The translations under genes were made by a program, and so were the position numbers. Source: Malaciobacter marinus (GTDB lineage Bacteria; Campylobacterota; Campylobacteria; Campylobacterales; Arcobacteraceae). From it: DNA of 64,000 nucleotides. Where the stretch lies: assembly GCF_003544855.1 (NCBI RefSeq), contig NZ_CP032101.1, positions 1,054,001 to 1,118,000 on the forward strand, read 5' to 3'. Below, one piece after another: positions 34,681 to 43,130 of this stretch; position 1 is the stretch's first letter; every line of letters begins with the position of its first letter. The notes beneath the pieces are model-generated. The model did no database searches and was not told the DNA's origin. It was given only the letters and a program-made list of their open reading frames with translations.

Positions 34681-36774
34681 TCAAGTAAATAAATTTAATC
34701 TTTTTTTATATGCAAAGTCCAATTTTTCATACTCTTTTTTTGTAATTACTCCAGTTTTATTAGCTTGCTTTATTGTTTCAGAAAAATGAGTTTTTTTTAA
34801 TGTCTTATGCTTAATGGCATATTTTATTCTTTCATGTAAATCTTCACATTCATTTTGTAATTTTAAGGCTTCATCTAATTCAAAAAATATAGTTTTATTA
34901 TTATCTTTTAAAAAAGATAATGAAGCACAAATTTCATCTAAGTTTTCTTTATTTTTAATAAATTTGATTATTTTTGTATTAATTTTATTATTTGGTTTTA
35001 GTGCATATGGATTTAACCTAATAAAAGGAAGTAAAATCTTAAAAGTTGGGATTTCTTGAAAAATATTCTCTTTTTCTTTTTGAATTTGATAAAAACCATA
35101 TTGGCAAATATAATCTACTAAAAATTTATAATTACTATTTTGATTATCTTCATTCTTTTTAATTATTAATTTAAGTAAATGTATCCAAGAAAAAATATCT
35201 ATAAGTTTTTCATTGATTATTTTTTTTCTTTTTTTACTAAGTAATGAACTGAAATTTAATAAAGCATTAAAATTTGTACTTACCCAAATCAAATTTTTTT
35301 TATGGCGTTTTAATTCTTTATCTACTTTTATAAAATATCCTCTTGTTAAAAAAAATATAAAAGATTTAATATTTAGATTGATACTTGAAGAGATATAATT
35401 TTGTAAAGTTTTATCTATAATTACTATACTTTTATTTTTTATAAAAATATGCTCAAAGTCAAAACTACTTTTATCTAAGTTATTTGAATACTCTATAAAT
35501 TCATAAACTCTTTTTTTGATTTTTTGAAATTTATTACTATCTAAAATATCTATTGTAATAAAGGCAATTTTTTTAAAGTTTTTTGAAATATGATAATTTA
35601 TAATATGATTAAAAAAATCAATATTTGAATCATCTTTATTAATAGAAAAAAAGTAATTTCTTAAATTAGTTGATAAATAATTAAAAGATACAATTTGCGC
35701 AATTTTTTCTTCAATCTCTTTAATCTCTTTTTTACTTACTTCATACTCATCTTTCAAGCTAGTATATGAATTAATAAGTTTTAAATTTGATTTACTTTGG
35801 CCTATACATAAACTTAAGAAAGAAGCTTTTTTATAAAAAAGCAATGATTTAATAAAACTTTTTTGGTTTTGTGTATGAGAAGGCTCTCCTATAATATCTT
35901 TATAGTTTATTGTTAAATTTTCAGAACTATTTGTATTTTTTATAGTTTCTATATTTATTAATGCAAATGTAGTAACAAGATTTGTATTCTTTAATATTAG
36001 GTGTTTTGGATCATATAAATCAAAAGCAACTATTATTAAAGTTGATATATTATTATAATTTTTGAAGTTAAATTCCAATTTGATTTTTAGCTCTTCTTTT
36101 GCATCTTTAAATACTTCACCTTTAAAATTAGTTTTTGTAAAGATAAATTCAATTATCTCCTCTTCTTTTGCTATTTTAGGAAGATAATACTCTTTTTGTT
36201 TTTTTGTTCCATATTTTAATAGAATTTTACTTGAGTTTATAGAGTTTATTAAAATGTCATTTATATTTAAAGAAGAACAATGAAAAGCAAATTTTTCAAT
36301 TATTTTTAAATATGAAAAAAAACTAAAACCTAAGCCAGCATACTCTTTAGGAATACATAAAGCAAAGAGTTTTTTATTTTTAATAAAATCTATATATCTA
36401 TTATTTTCAAATATGAAAAGTTTCTCGACATCATTTCTTAAAAAATCATTTTCTTCTTTTGTGAGCTTCTTTTCTTTGTAGCTTTTAAAAGTATTAGTTA
36501 AAAAAGTATGTTCATTAAAATAAAAAATATTTTTAAATATTTTAAAATTTATTTCATTTGATTTTAAATATTTTAAAATAGGAATTATTATAAAGTTTTG
36601 TCTAATCTTTTCATTTAAAATAAATATTGAAAAAGTAATGAATACTATCCAAAAATAAACTCCTACATCATAAAAAATAACTGAATATATAGCTATAAAT
36701 AAAAGCCACAAAATTGCAGGATAAGAGTAAAAACCAAAAATCATAAGTATAATTATAAAAAAAAGTGTTTCCAC
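34681..36774 (-). CDS. FadE-like acyl-CoA dehydrogenase homologue, catalytically eroded
   Basis: This 697-residue protein follows FadE in layout: membrane helices at the N-terminus (about 2-55), LFALCIPKEYAGLGFSFFSY (matching FadE's KEYGGLxFSAYA), and a C-terminal region (KKRKKIINEKLIDIF..., then LHERIKYAIKHKTL and TGVITKKEYEKL) that follows FadE's DUF1974 tail. FadE itself is about 814 residues. The middle is shortened, and I cannot find the FAD-binding TxPxAGSD-like motif (here EFIFTKTNFKGEV) or the catalytic glutamate segment. The frame is intact, so it is either a pseudoenzyme or a badly diverged one. GTG start with AGGAG. It is Lys/Asn/Phe-rich and more diverged than its neighbours. Confidence 0.65.
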   Translation of the reverse strand: METLFFIIILMIFGFYSYPAILWLLFIAIYSVIFYDVGVYFWIVFITFSIFILNEKIRQNFIIIPILKYLKSNEINFKIFKNIFYFNEHTFLTNTFKSYKEKKLTKEENDFLRNDVEKLFIFENNRYIDFIKNKKLFALCIPKEYAGLGFSFFSYLKIIEKFAFHCSSLNINDILINSINSSKILLKYGTKKQKEYYLPKIAKEEEIIEFIFTKTNFKGEVFKDAKEELKIKLEFNFKNYNNISTLIIVAFDLYDPKHLILKNTNLVTTFALINIETIKNTNSSENLTINYKDIIGEPSHTQNQKSFIKSLLFYKKASFLSLCIGQSKSNLKLINSYTSLKDEYEVSKKEIKEIEEKIAQIVSFNYLSTNLRNYFFSINKDDSNIDFFNHIINYHISKNFKKIAFITIDILDSNKFQKIKKRVYEFIEYSNNLDKSSFDFEHIFIKNKSIVIIDKTLQNYISSSINLNIKSFIFFLTRGYFIKVDKELKRHKKNLIWVSTNFNALLNFSSLLSKKRKKIINEKLIDIFSWIHLLKLIIKKNEDNQNSNYKFLVDYICQYGFYQIQKEKENIFQEIPTFKILLPFIRLNPYALKPNNKINTKIIKFIKNKENLDEICASLSFLKDNNKTIFFELDEALKLQNECEDLHERIKYAIKHKTLKKTHFSETIKQANKTGVITKKEYEKLDFAYKKRLNLFT

Positions 36775-36907
36775 AATAATACTCCTATTTTTAAAATCAA
36801 TTATAAAAATCTTACTATTTTACAATAGCTTACAAGTAGCAAATAGAATTTATTATAAAAATATATTAATTTTAATTTGAAAAAAAATATTTAGGAAATT
36901 ATAAAAA

Positions 36908-36928
36908 TATGTACAATTATTGTACATA
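36908..36928. promoter_or_regulatory. 21-bp palindrome with TGTACA half-sites (candidate operator)
   Basis: A perfect palindrome with half-site TATGTACAAT around a single central base. Size and symmetry suit a dimeric TetR-type repressor. A tetR gene lies just beyond acnB and has an ATGTACAT site 19 bases before its own start. The link is inference. Confidence 0.5.
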
Positions 36929-37104
36929 ATAACTTTTTTAAATATTTTTTGAAACTTAGTTATAGGTAAAAAAATAGATTTAATAAAAGCATTAAAATAG
37001 TCTAAAATACGATTAATGATAAAAATTTAACACATGGTGTACTTTTTTTGTAACTTTTTTTTACAAAATTACAAACTTGTACGTATTTTAACAAAAACTG
37101 TACA

Positions 37105-37132
37105 TTGTCTAAAGCAAACATTATGTTATACT
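37105..37132 (+). promoter_or_regulatory. acnB promoter with extended -10
   Basis: The -10 TATACT (37127-37132) is preceded by TG-T, an extended -10. A -35-like TTGTCT (37105-37110) sits 16 bases upstream. A TGTACA site abuts the -35 box, well placed for repression. Confidence 0.6.
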
Positions 37133-37160
37133 ATAAGTACAAATCAATTAGGAGATATTA

Positions 37161-39734
37161 ATGAGTTTAATTGCTGAATATAAAGCACACACAGAAGAAA
37201 GACTTAATGAAGGGAATCTTCCTCCATTAGCTTTAACTGCTGAACAAACTGCACAGTTAGTAGAGTTGTTAAAAGCAGACTCAGTTGAAGAAGCAGATTA
37301 TTTATTAGATCTATTTAAAAACAGAATCAACCCAGGTGTTGATGATGCTGCATATGTAAAAGCTGCATTTTTAAATGATGTAGTTAAAGGAAATGTGTCA
37401 TGTTCTGTAATTTCAAAGCATGAAGCTATTGAAATTTTAGGAAAAATGATGGGTGGATTTAATGTTTCTCCACTAGTTGAAGCATTAAAAAATGATGAAG
37501 TAGCAGACGCTGCTGCTGAGCAATTAAAAAATACAATATTAGTATATGATGCATTTAATGATGTAAAAGAATTAATGGATGCAGGAAATGAAAAAGCAAA
37601 AGAAATAATTGAATCTTGGGCAAATGCAGAGTGGTTTACAAATAAACCTGCCTTAGAAAAAGAAATTAAATTAACTGTTTATAAAATTCCTGGTGAAACA
37701 AATACAGATGATTTATCTCCTGCAACTGTTGCATTTACTAGATCTGATATACCACTACACGCAACTGCGATGTTACAATCAAAAATGGAAAAGCCACTTG
37801 AAACTATGGAAGAGTTGAAACAAAAAGGTAATCCATTAGCTTATGTTGGTGATGTAGTAGGAACAGGTAGTTCAAGAAAATCAGGTATTAACTCTGTTCA
37901 ATGGCATATGGGTAGAGATATACCAGGTGTTCCAAATAAAAGAACAGGTGGTGTTGTAATTGGTTCTATTATTGCTCCAATTTTCTTTAACACAGCAGAA
38001 GATTCAGGATGTTTACCAATTGAAGCTCCAGTTGATAATTTAGAAACTGGTGATGAAATTGTTGTAAAACCATATGATGGTGTAATCGAAAAAGATGGTA
38101 AAGTAGTATCAGAGTTTAAACTTGCTCCAAATACATTAACAGATGAAGTAAGAGCAGGTGGTAGAATTCCTTTAATCATTGGAAAAGGACTTACAGCTAA
38201 AGCTAGAGAAGCATTAGGTTTAGGTGCATTTGATATGTTCTTAGCTCCTGAGCAACCAAAAGATAATGGAAAAGGATTTACACAAGCACAAAAAATGGTA
38301 GGAAGAGCTTGTGGAATTGAAGGTGTTAAACCTGGTATGTATGTAGAGCCAATAGCTACAACTGTAGGTTCTCAAGATACTACTGGACCTATGACAAGAG
38401 ATGAAATTAAAGAGCTTGCTGCATTAAGTTTTGGTGCAGATATGCTTATGCAATCATTCTGTCATACAGCTGCTTATCCAAAGCCAGCTGATATTAAATT
38501 AAGACATACATTACCTGATTTTATTAATTCAAGAGGTGGTGTTACATTAAGACCAGGTGATGGTGTTATTCACTCATGGTTAAATAGACTTTGTTTACCA
38601 GATACTGTTGGTACTGGTGGAGATTCTCACACAAGATTCCCTATTGGTATGTCATTTCCAGCTGGTTCTGGGCTTGTTGCATTTGCAGGTGTAACTGGTA
38701 TGATGCCACTTACTATGCCAGAATCTGTTCTTGTAAAATTCAAAGGTGAAATGCAACCTGGAATTACACTAAGAGATTTAGTAAATGCAATCCCTTACCA
38801 AGCAATTGAAGATGGTTTATTAACTGTTGAGAAAAAAGGTAAGAAAAATATTTTTGCTGGTAAAATTATTGAAATTCAAGGTTTACCTCAATTAAAAGTT
38901 GAACAAGCATTTGAAATTTCTGATGCATCAGCAGAAAGAAGTGCAGCAGCTTGTTCTGTTCAATTAGATAAAGAGCCAATTATTGAGTACTTATCTTCAA
39001 ACATTGCATTAATTGAAAAAATGATTGAAGAGGGTTACGAAGATGCTAGAACTTTACAAAGAAGAGCAGATAAAATGAAAGAATGGATTGCAAATCCAGA
39101 ATTATTACAACCAGATGCAGATGCAGAATATGCAGCAACTATCGAAATCGATTTAGATAAAATTACTGAACCAGTTTTAGCTTGTCCAAATGATCCAGAT
39201 GATGTTGCAACATTAAGTGAAATATTAGCAGACCCAAAAAGACCAACAGAGAAAATTGATGAAGTATTTGTAGGTTCTTGTATGACTAATATTGGACTAT
39301 TTAGAGCTTTAGGTGAAGTACTTAAAGGTGAGGGTGAAGTTCCAGGTAAATTGTGGGTTGCGCCTCCAACAAAAATGGATGAAGCTCAATTAACAGAAGA
39401 GGGTTATTATTCAATTTTTGCAGCAGCTGGTGCAAGAATTGAAATGCCTGGTTGTTCATTATGTATGGGTAACCAAGCACAAGTTAGTGAAGGTGCTGTT
39501 GTATTCTCAACTAGTACAAGAAACTTCGATAATAGACTTGGTAAAAATTCAAAAGTATATTTAGGTTCAGCTGAAGTTGCAGCACTTGCAGCACTTCTTG
39601 GAAGACTTCCAAGTAAAGAAGAGTATTTAAATATGGTTCCTAAAAAAATTACTGCTGAAAAAAGAGATAGTATTTACAAATATTTAAATTTCCATGAAGT
39701 AAGTGATACTGAGTTAACTAATTTAGTACATTAA
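37161..39734 (+). CDS. acnB: Aconitate hydratase B
   Basis: This 857-residue enzyme matches AcnB in length and order: N-terminal HEAT-like helices (1-160), the swivelling domain with [11 protein letters not shown] (from about 175), then the catalytic part. The [4Fe-4S] cysteines are in GSCMTNIG and PGCSLCMGN. It isomerises citrate and isocitrate in the TCA cycle in either direction and may also handle 2-methylisocitrate. AGGAG precedes the ATG. Codon usage is richer in G/C third positions than the neighbours, as expected for a highly expressed gene. It ends in a strong terminator, so tetR has its own promoter. Confidence 0.95.
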   Translation: MSLIAEYKAHTEERLNEGNLPPLALTAEQTAQLVELLKADSVEEADYLLDLFKNRINPGVDDAAYVKAAFLNDVVKGNVSCSVISKHEAIEILGKMMGGFNVSPLVEALKNDEVADAAAEQLKNTILVYDAFNDVKELMDAGNEKAKEIIESWANAEWFTNKPALEKEIKLTVYKIPGETNTDDLSPATVAFTRSDIPLHATAMLQSKMEKPLETMEELKQKGNPLAYVGDVVGTGSSRKSGINSVQWHMGRDIPGVPNKRTGGVVIGSIIAPIFFNTAEDSGCLPIEAPVDNLETGDEIVVKPYDGVIEKDGKVVSEFKLAPNTLTDEVRAGGRIPLIIGKGLTAKAREALGLGAFDMFLAPEQPKDNGKGFTQAQKMVGRACGIEGVKPGMYVEPIATTVGSQDTTGPMTRDEIKELAALSFGADMLMQSFCHTAAYPKPADIKLRHTLPDFINSRGGVTLRPGDGVIHSWLNRLCLPDTVGTGGDSHTRFPIGMSFPAGSGLVAFAGVTGMMPLTMPESVLVKFKGEMQPGITLRDLVNAIPYQAIEDGLLTVEKKGKKNIFAGKIIEIQGLPQLKVEQAFEISDASAERSAAACSVQLDKEPIIEYLSSNIALIEKMIEEGYEDARTLQRRADKMKEWIANPELLQPDADAEYAATIEIDLDKITEPVLACPNDPDDVATLSEILADPKRPTEKIDEVFVGSCMTNIGLFRALGEVLKGEGEVPGKLWVAPPTKMDEAQLTEEGYYSIFAAAGARIEMPGCSLCMGNQAQVSEGAVVFSTSTRNFDNRLGKNSKVYLGSAEVAALAALLGRLPSKEEYLNMVPKKITAEKRDSIYKYLNFHEVSDTELTNLVH

Positions 39735-39746
39735 AATTTAAACTGT

Positions 39747-39777
39747 ATACTTAAGTCACGAAATGTGGCTTAAGTAT
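39747..39777 (+). terminator. Intrinsic terminator of acnB
   Basis: A 13-bp stem (ATACTTAAG and CTTAAGTAT plus a T-G wobble and CAC/GTG) closes a 5-base loop, followed by TTTTATTT. It begins 12 bp after the acnB stop. Confidence 0.85.
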
Positions 39778-39828
39778 TTTTATTTAATGAACTTTCATTC
39801 ATAATTAAAAAAAGTTATACTATTATAA

Positions 39829-39836
39829 ATGTACAT
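39829..39836. promoter_or_regulatory. ATGTACAT site before the TetR gene
   Basis: A self-complementary ATGTACAT lies 19 bases before the TetR start, sharing its TGTACA core with the acnB palindrome. It would suit autoregulation, but an 8-bp palindrome is weak evidence alone. Confidence 0.35.
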
Positions 39837-39854
39837 AAAATAAAGGTATATAAA

Positions 39855-40448
39855 TTGTCTGCAAAAGAAGTTAAAAAAAATAGTATAATTCAAAATGCGT
39901 TAAAACTTTTTTCAACAAAAGGTTTTTATAATACAACTATCCCTGATATCGCAAAATCAATGCAAATGAGTGTTGGTAATATGTATAATTATTTTGCCTC
40001 TAAAGAAGAATTGGCAAAATATGCCATTAAGTACTCAACTAATATTTTAGCAAAACAGTTAAGAACTATAAATCATATGGATATTTCTTGTAAAGAGAAA
40101 ATTTTTCTATTTACAAGAGAATATTTAGAAAATGTAAAAGACTCTCCTGAAGTAATAGAGTATTTTTTGAGAGTTTATCTTTCAAATAGAGAAGTTTTTG
40201 CACAAGGTTGTGAGGGCTTTTTATGCGTAAGTGAGTTTGTAACTGAGGTTATGATACTTCTTGATGAAGGTGCTGAAAAAAATGAGTTAAGACAACAAGA
40301 ATTTTTCTCTGCCTTTTCTATGGTTATGGGATGTTTAGGTGGTTTTGCTTTTTTAAGTGGAGAAAAGGTTTTAGATAAAGATCTTTTAGAATATTCAGAT
40401 AGTGTAGCTGAAAATATATATAGAGCATTAAAAAGTGACAAGACATAA
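39855..40448 (+). CDS. TetR/AcrR-family regulator linked to hydrogenase genes
   Basis: This 197-residue regulator has a TetR helix-turn-helix at about 22-60 (TTIPDIAKSMQMSVGNMYNYFASKEEL in family register) and an all-helical ligand domain. The start is TTG with AAAGG upstream. Its final 14 bases are the start of the next gene, a hydrogenase small subunit, so the two are translationally coupled, which is unusual for H2-responsive regulation. No ligand is identifiable. TGTACA sites before this gene and acnB are candidate operators. Confidence 0.88.
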   Translation: MSAKEVKKNSIIQNALKLFSTKGFYNTTIPDIAKSMQMSVGNMYNYFASKEELAKYAIKYSTNILAKQLRTINHMDISCKEKIFLFTREYLENVKDSPEVIEYFLRVYLSNREVFAQGCEGFLCVSEFVTEVMILLDEGAEKNELRQQEFFSAFSMVMGCLGGFAFLSGEKVLDKDLLEYSDSVAENIYRALKSDKT

Positions 40449-41346
40449 ACCTAAGATTGTTTGGCTTCAAGCAATTACTTGTAATGGGAATACTCATTCT
40501 TTATTAAGTTCAAACTCTTCTAGATTTGAACTTTTTTTAAATAGTTTTGATTTATTTTATCATCCTTCTTTAACTACAGACACATCATTAGATGATGTAA
40601 TTAATCTTGAAAATATAGACTTCTTATTAATTGAAGGAGCTATTACTTCAAGTAGTGATTATTTTACAATCTCAGATAATAATATTTTAGATTTATTAAT
40701 AAAATTAGCGAATAAAGCATCTTATATAATTAGTGTAGGTTCATGTGCATCATTTGGTGGGATTCATGCGAAATTTGATGAAGACAAAAGTATAAAAGGA
40801 GTTCCAGATTATTTAAATAATTTAGAACTAAATAATTTAAAACAAAAAATTATAAATCTTACAGGTTGTCCTGTTCATCCAGAATGGATTTTACAGACAT
40901 TATTTACTCTTAAAAATAATAAAACAATACTTTTAGATGATAAACAACGTCCAAAAGAGATATATTATGGTCTTGCACACCATGGATGTACAAGAAATGA
41001 ATACTTTGAATGGAAAGTTGAAGCAAAAAGTTTTGGAGTAAAAGAGGGCTGTCTTTTTTATGAACAAGGATGTAGAGGACCAATGACACATAGTAATTGT
41101 AATAGGGTTTTATGGAACGATGTAAATACAAAAACAAGAGCTGGAATGCCTTGTATTGGTTGTACAGAGTTTGATTTTCCAAGAGAAAATATGTTAGAGA
41201 CTAAAAAAAATATTGGTATACCAACGCAAGTTCCTTTAGGTATAAATAAAAGAGCATATTTAACAATTACAGGAGTTGCAAAAACTTTTAAAATTGATAG
41301 ATTAAATAATAAGTTAATAAATAAAGAAGAATATGAAAACAGTTGA
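40435..41346 (+). CDS. [NiFe] hydrogenase small subunit, cytosolic group 2-like (HupU/HupS type)
   Basis: This 303-residue small subunit has no Tat signal, unlike the exported hydrogenase downstream. It starts at a GTG inside the TetR gene, right before the conserved KIVWLQAITC. Fe-S ligands include Cys16, VGSCASFGG, TGCP, HHGC, CLFYEQGC, CNRVLW and CIGC. The proximal motif is C-N-G-N instead of C-x-x-C, so the second cysteine is Asn19, a substitution I recall from cyanobacterial HupS. With the large subunit it forms either an H2-sensing hydrogenase or a soluble group 2 uptake enzyme; sequence alone does not decide. Confidence 0.85.
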   Translation: MTRHKPKIVWLQAITCNGNTHSLLSSNSSRFELFLNSFDLFYHPSLTTDTSLDDVINLENIDFLLIEGAITSSSDYFTISDNNILDLLIKLANKASYIISVGSCASFGGIHAKFDEDKSIKGVPDYLNNLELNNLKQKIINLTGCPVHPEWILQTLFTLKNNKTILLDDKQRPKEIYYGLAHHGCTRNEYFEWKVEAKSFGVKEGCLFYEQGCRGPMTHSNCNRVLWNDVNTKTRAGMPCIGCTEFDFPRENMLETKKNIGIPTQVPLGINKRAYLTITGVAKTFKIDRLNNKLINKEEYENS

Positions 41347-42688
41347 TATAATCGAAAGAATTGAAGGCGAAGCCAAATTAGTTTGTTCTTGGGAAAATAG
41401 TCGTATAAGTGATGCAAGAATAGAGTTTTTAAATTTTAGAGGTTTTGAATATATTTTAAAAGATAAACCTGCACTTGACACTTTGATTTACACTCCTAGA
41501 ATTTGTGGAATTTGTGGACAAGCACATCTAAAAGCAACTGTTGAAGCTTTAGAGAATATATATACAAATATTAATGAACCTTTAGAAGTTACAAATAAAG
41601 CAAAACTTTTAAGAGAAATAGGTTTAAATATTGAAATAATTGATTCTCATATAAAATGGTTTTATATGTTTATTATGCCAGATATTGCGAAATTATCTTC
41701 TGATATAAAATATGAAAAATATAAAGCAATTAAAGGTAGTCAATGGCTTAATGCTTCAAAAATTACAAGTGAAATTATAAAGTCATTAGCAATTATAGGT
41801 GGTCAATGGCCACATACTTCATATATGGTTCCTGGTGGAGTCATGAGTGATCCTACACTTCTTGATTTAACTTCAATGCAAAACTATTTAGATCAAGCAG
41901 TAATATTTTTTGAAAATAGTTTAACCGGAGTTGATATTATTGATTACCTTTCATTTGATAATATAGACTCTTTAGAAAAATTGGATTATGCACTTAAAGA
42001 TTTTAAAAATATAAGTTTTGAAAATGAACTTGAAAAAATTGGTAAAAGTTATGATTCTCATATAGTATTAGCTTCAAGCTCTTTATTTGAAAGTGCTAAG
42101 ATAAAAACAAAAAATAAACATAAAATTGATATAAATAAAGTAAAAGAAGAAAATATCAATAGTTTTAAAGTAAACAGTACTAAAAAAGATAATGAATATA
42201 CTTGGTCAAAAACTGCACTTTATAATAATGAATTTTATGAAACAGGACCTTTATCAAGAGCATTAGTTTCAAATAGAAGTTTTATAAAATCAATTCATAA
42301 AGAGTATAAAGATTCTGTATTTACAAGAGTCTTTGCAAGAATGGACGAGTTTGCCCATCTTTTAATAAAAACAAAGGATTTAATCTCAAAAATTGATATA
42401 TCCCAAGAGTCTTATATAAAACCTAAATACTCTTATAGTGAAATAGAACATGCAAGTTCAATTAGTACTGTTGAAGCAGCAAGAGGATCTTTGTATCATA
42501 AAATAATTATGGAAAAAGGTATTATAAAATCTTATGATGTAATTACACCTACTGTGTGGAATTTAGGTCCAGGAATAAATGCAAAACTTGGAGTTGCACA
42601 AAAAGCAATAATTGGAGTTGATTCTTTAGAAAAAGCACAAATTATACTTAGAAGTTTTGATGTTTGTTCTGTTTGCACAACACATTAG
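41333..42688 (+). CDS. [NiFe] hydrogenase large subunit, group 2-like (HupV/HupL type)
   Basis: This 451-residue subunit overlaps the small subunit by 14 bp. The N-terminal Ni ligands are in RICGICGQAH. The C-terminal pair is DVCSVCTTH, with valine where DPCxxC has proline, and the protein stops right at that histidine. It therefore has no C-terminal peptide to be removed by a maturation protease, a feature of H2-sensing hydrogenases such as HupV/HoxC. It is shorter than catalytic large subunits such as the 576-residue one downstream. No HoxJ-type kinase is nearby, so any signalling output is unclear. Confidence 0.87.
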   Translation: MKTVDIIERIEGEAKLVCSWENSRISDARIEFLNFRGFEYILKDKPALDTLIYTPRICGICGQAHLKATVEALENIYTNINEPLEVTNKAKLLREIGLNIEIIDSHIKWFYMFIMPDIAKLSSDIKYEKYKAIKGSQWLNASKITSEIIKSLAIIGGQWPHTSYMVPGGVMSDPTLLDLTSMQNYLDQAVIFFENSLTGVDIIDYLSFDNIDSLEKLDYALKDFKNISFENELEKIGKSYDSHIVLASSSLFESAKIKTKNKHKIDINKVKEENINSFKVNSTKKDNEYTWSKTALYNNEFYETGPLSRALVSNRSFIKSIHKEYKDSVFTRVFARMDEFAHLLIKTKDLISKIDISQESYIKPKYSYSEIEHASSISTVEAARGSLYHKIIMEKGIIKSYDVITPTVWNLGPGINAKLGVAQKAIIGVDSLEKAQIILRSFDVCSVCTTH

Positions 42689-43130
42689 TAAACGCCATAT
42701 TTAAGCCATTTTAGTGACAAAAAAAGAACAAAAATTTTTTTATTTATAGAAATATGCTAAAAAATAATATTAACCTAAGAAACATTAAAAAAATTTTTTA
42801 AGATAAGTGAAAGTTTTAACTTAATTATTTAATATAATAATAAATTAAACTTATAATCTTTGAGTTGATTTTACACACATTATAATCTTATTTTAAAAAA
42901 AAATTAGAAAATTAAAAATTAACACTTGGTTAAGTTTAAGTTATGTAATATTAATTAATTAGTTTATATTACATTAAACGAGTTTAAAAAAAATGCCAGA
43001 TTTAATTTGGTTTTTTTTATAAGTAAAACATGAATGATTGTTCATTTATAGTGTATCTATTAAGGTTTAGGTAAAAAATTTTAAAATAAATTGTAAAAAG
43101 TTTATTTTACTTCAATAAAAAGGAACTATT
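42689..43130 (+). other. Leader region of the membrane hydrogenase operon
   Basis: These 442 AT-rich bases separate the two hydrogenase gene sets. They hold a candidate terminator at 42986-43018 and an imperfect inverted repeat ATGAATGATTGTTCAT at 43030-43045, about 85 bp before the small subunit start. No sigma-54 site was found and no open reading frame is supported. The exported hydrogenase must be transcribed from here. Confidence 0.6.
42986..43018 (+). terminator. Candidate terminator or attenuator before hydA
   Basis: CCAGAT and ATTTGG form a 6-bp stem (one G-T wobble) with a 3-base loop, followed by eight T residues; an A-run on the other side can extend it. It is 300 bp after the group-2 large subunit and 110 bp before the next gene, so it could end the first operon or attenuate the second. 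Confidence 0.5.

Larger units (their letters stand above)
36775..37160. other. Intergenic regulatory region upstream of acnB
   Basis: This 386-base divergent region separates the FadE-like gene from acnB. It contains a 21-bp palindrome built from TGTACA half-sites at 36908-36928, three further TGTAC sites at 37038, 37078 and 37099, and the acnB promoter. No open reading frame is supported. Confidence 0.6.

Noticed and set aside
34681-36774. Pseudogene call for the FadE-like gene
   Set aside because: The frame is open across 697 codons with a proper GTG start and ribosome binding site, and both ends retain family features, so a diverged protein is likelier than a dead gene.
42689-43130. Sigma-54 promoter before the hydrogenase operon
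   Set aside because: No GG-N10-GC pair with the usual flanking bases was found in the leader.
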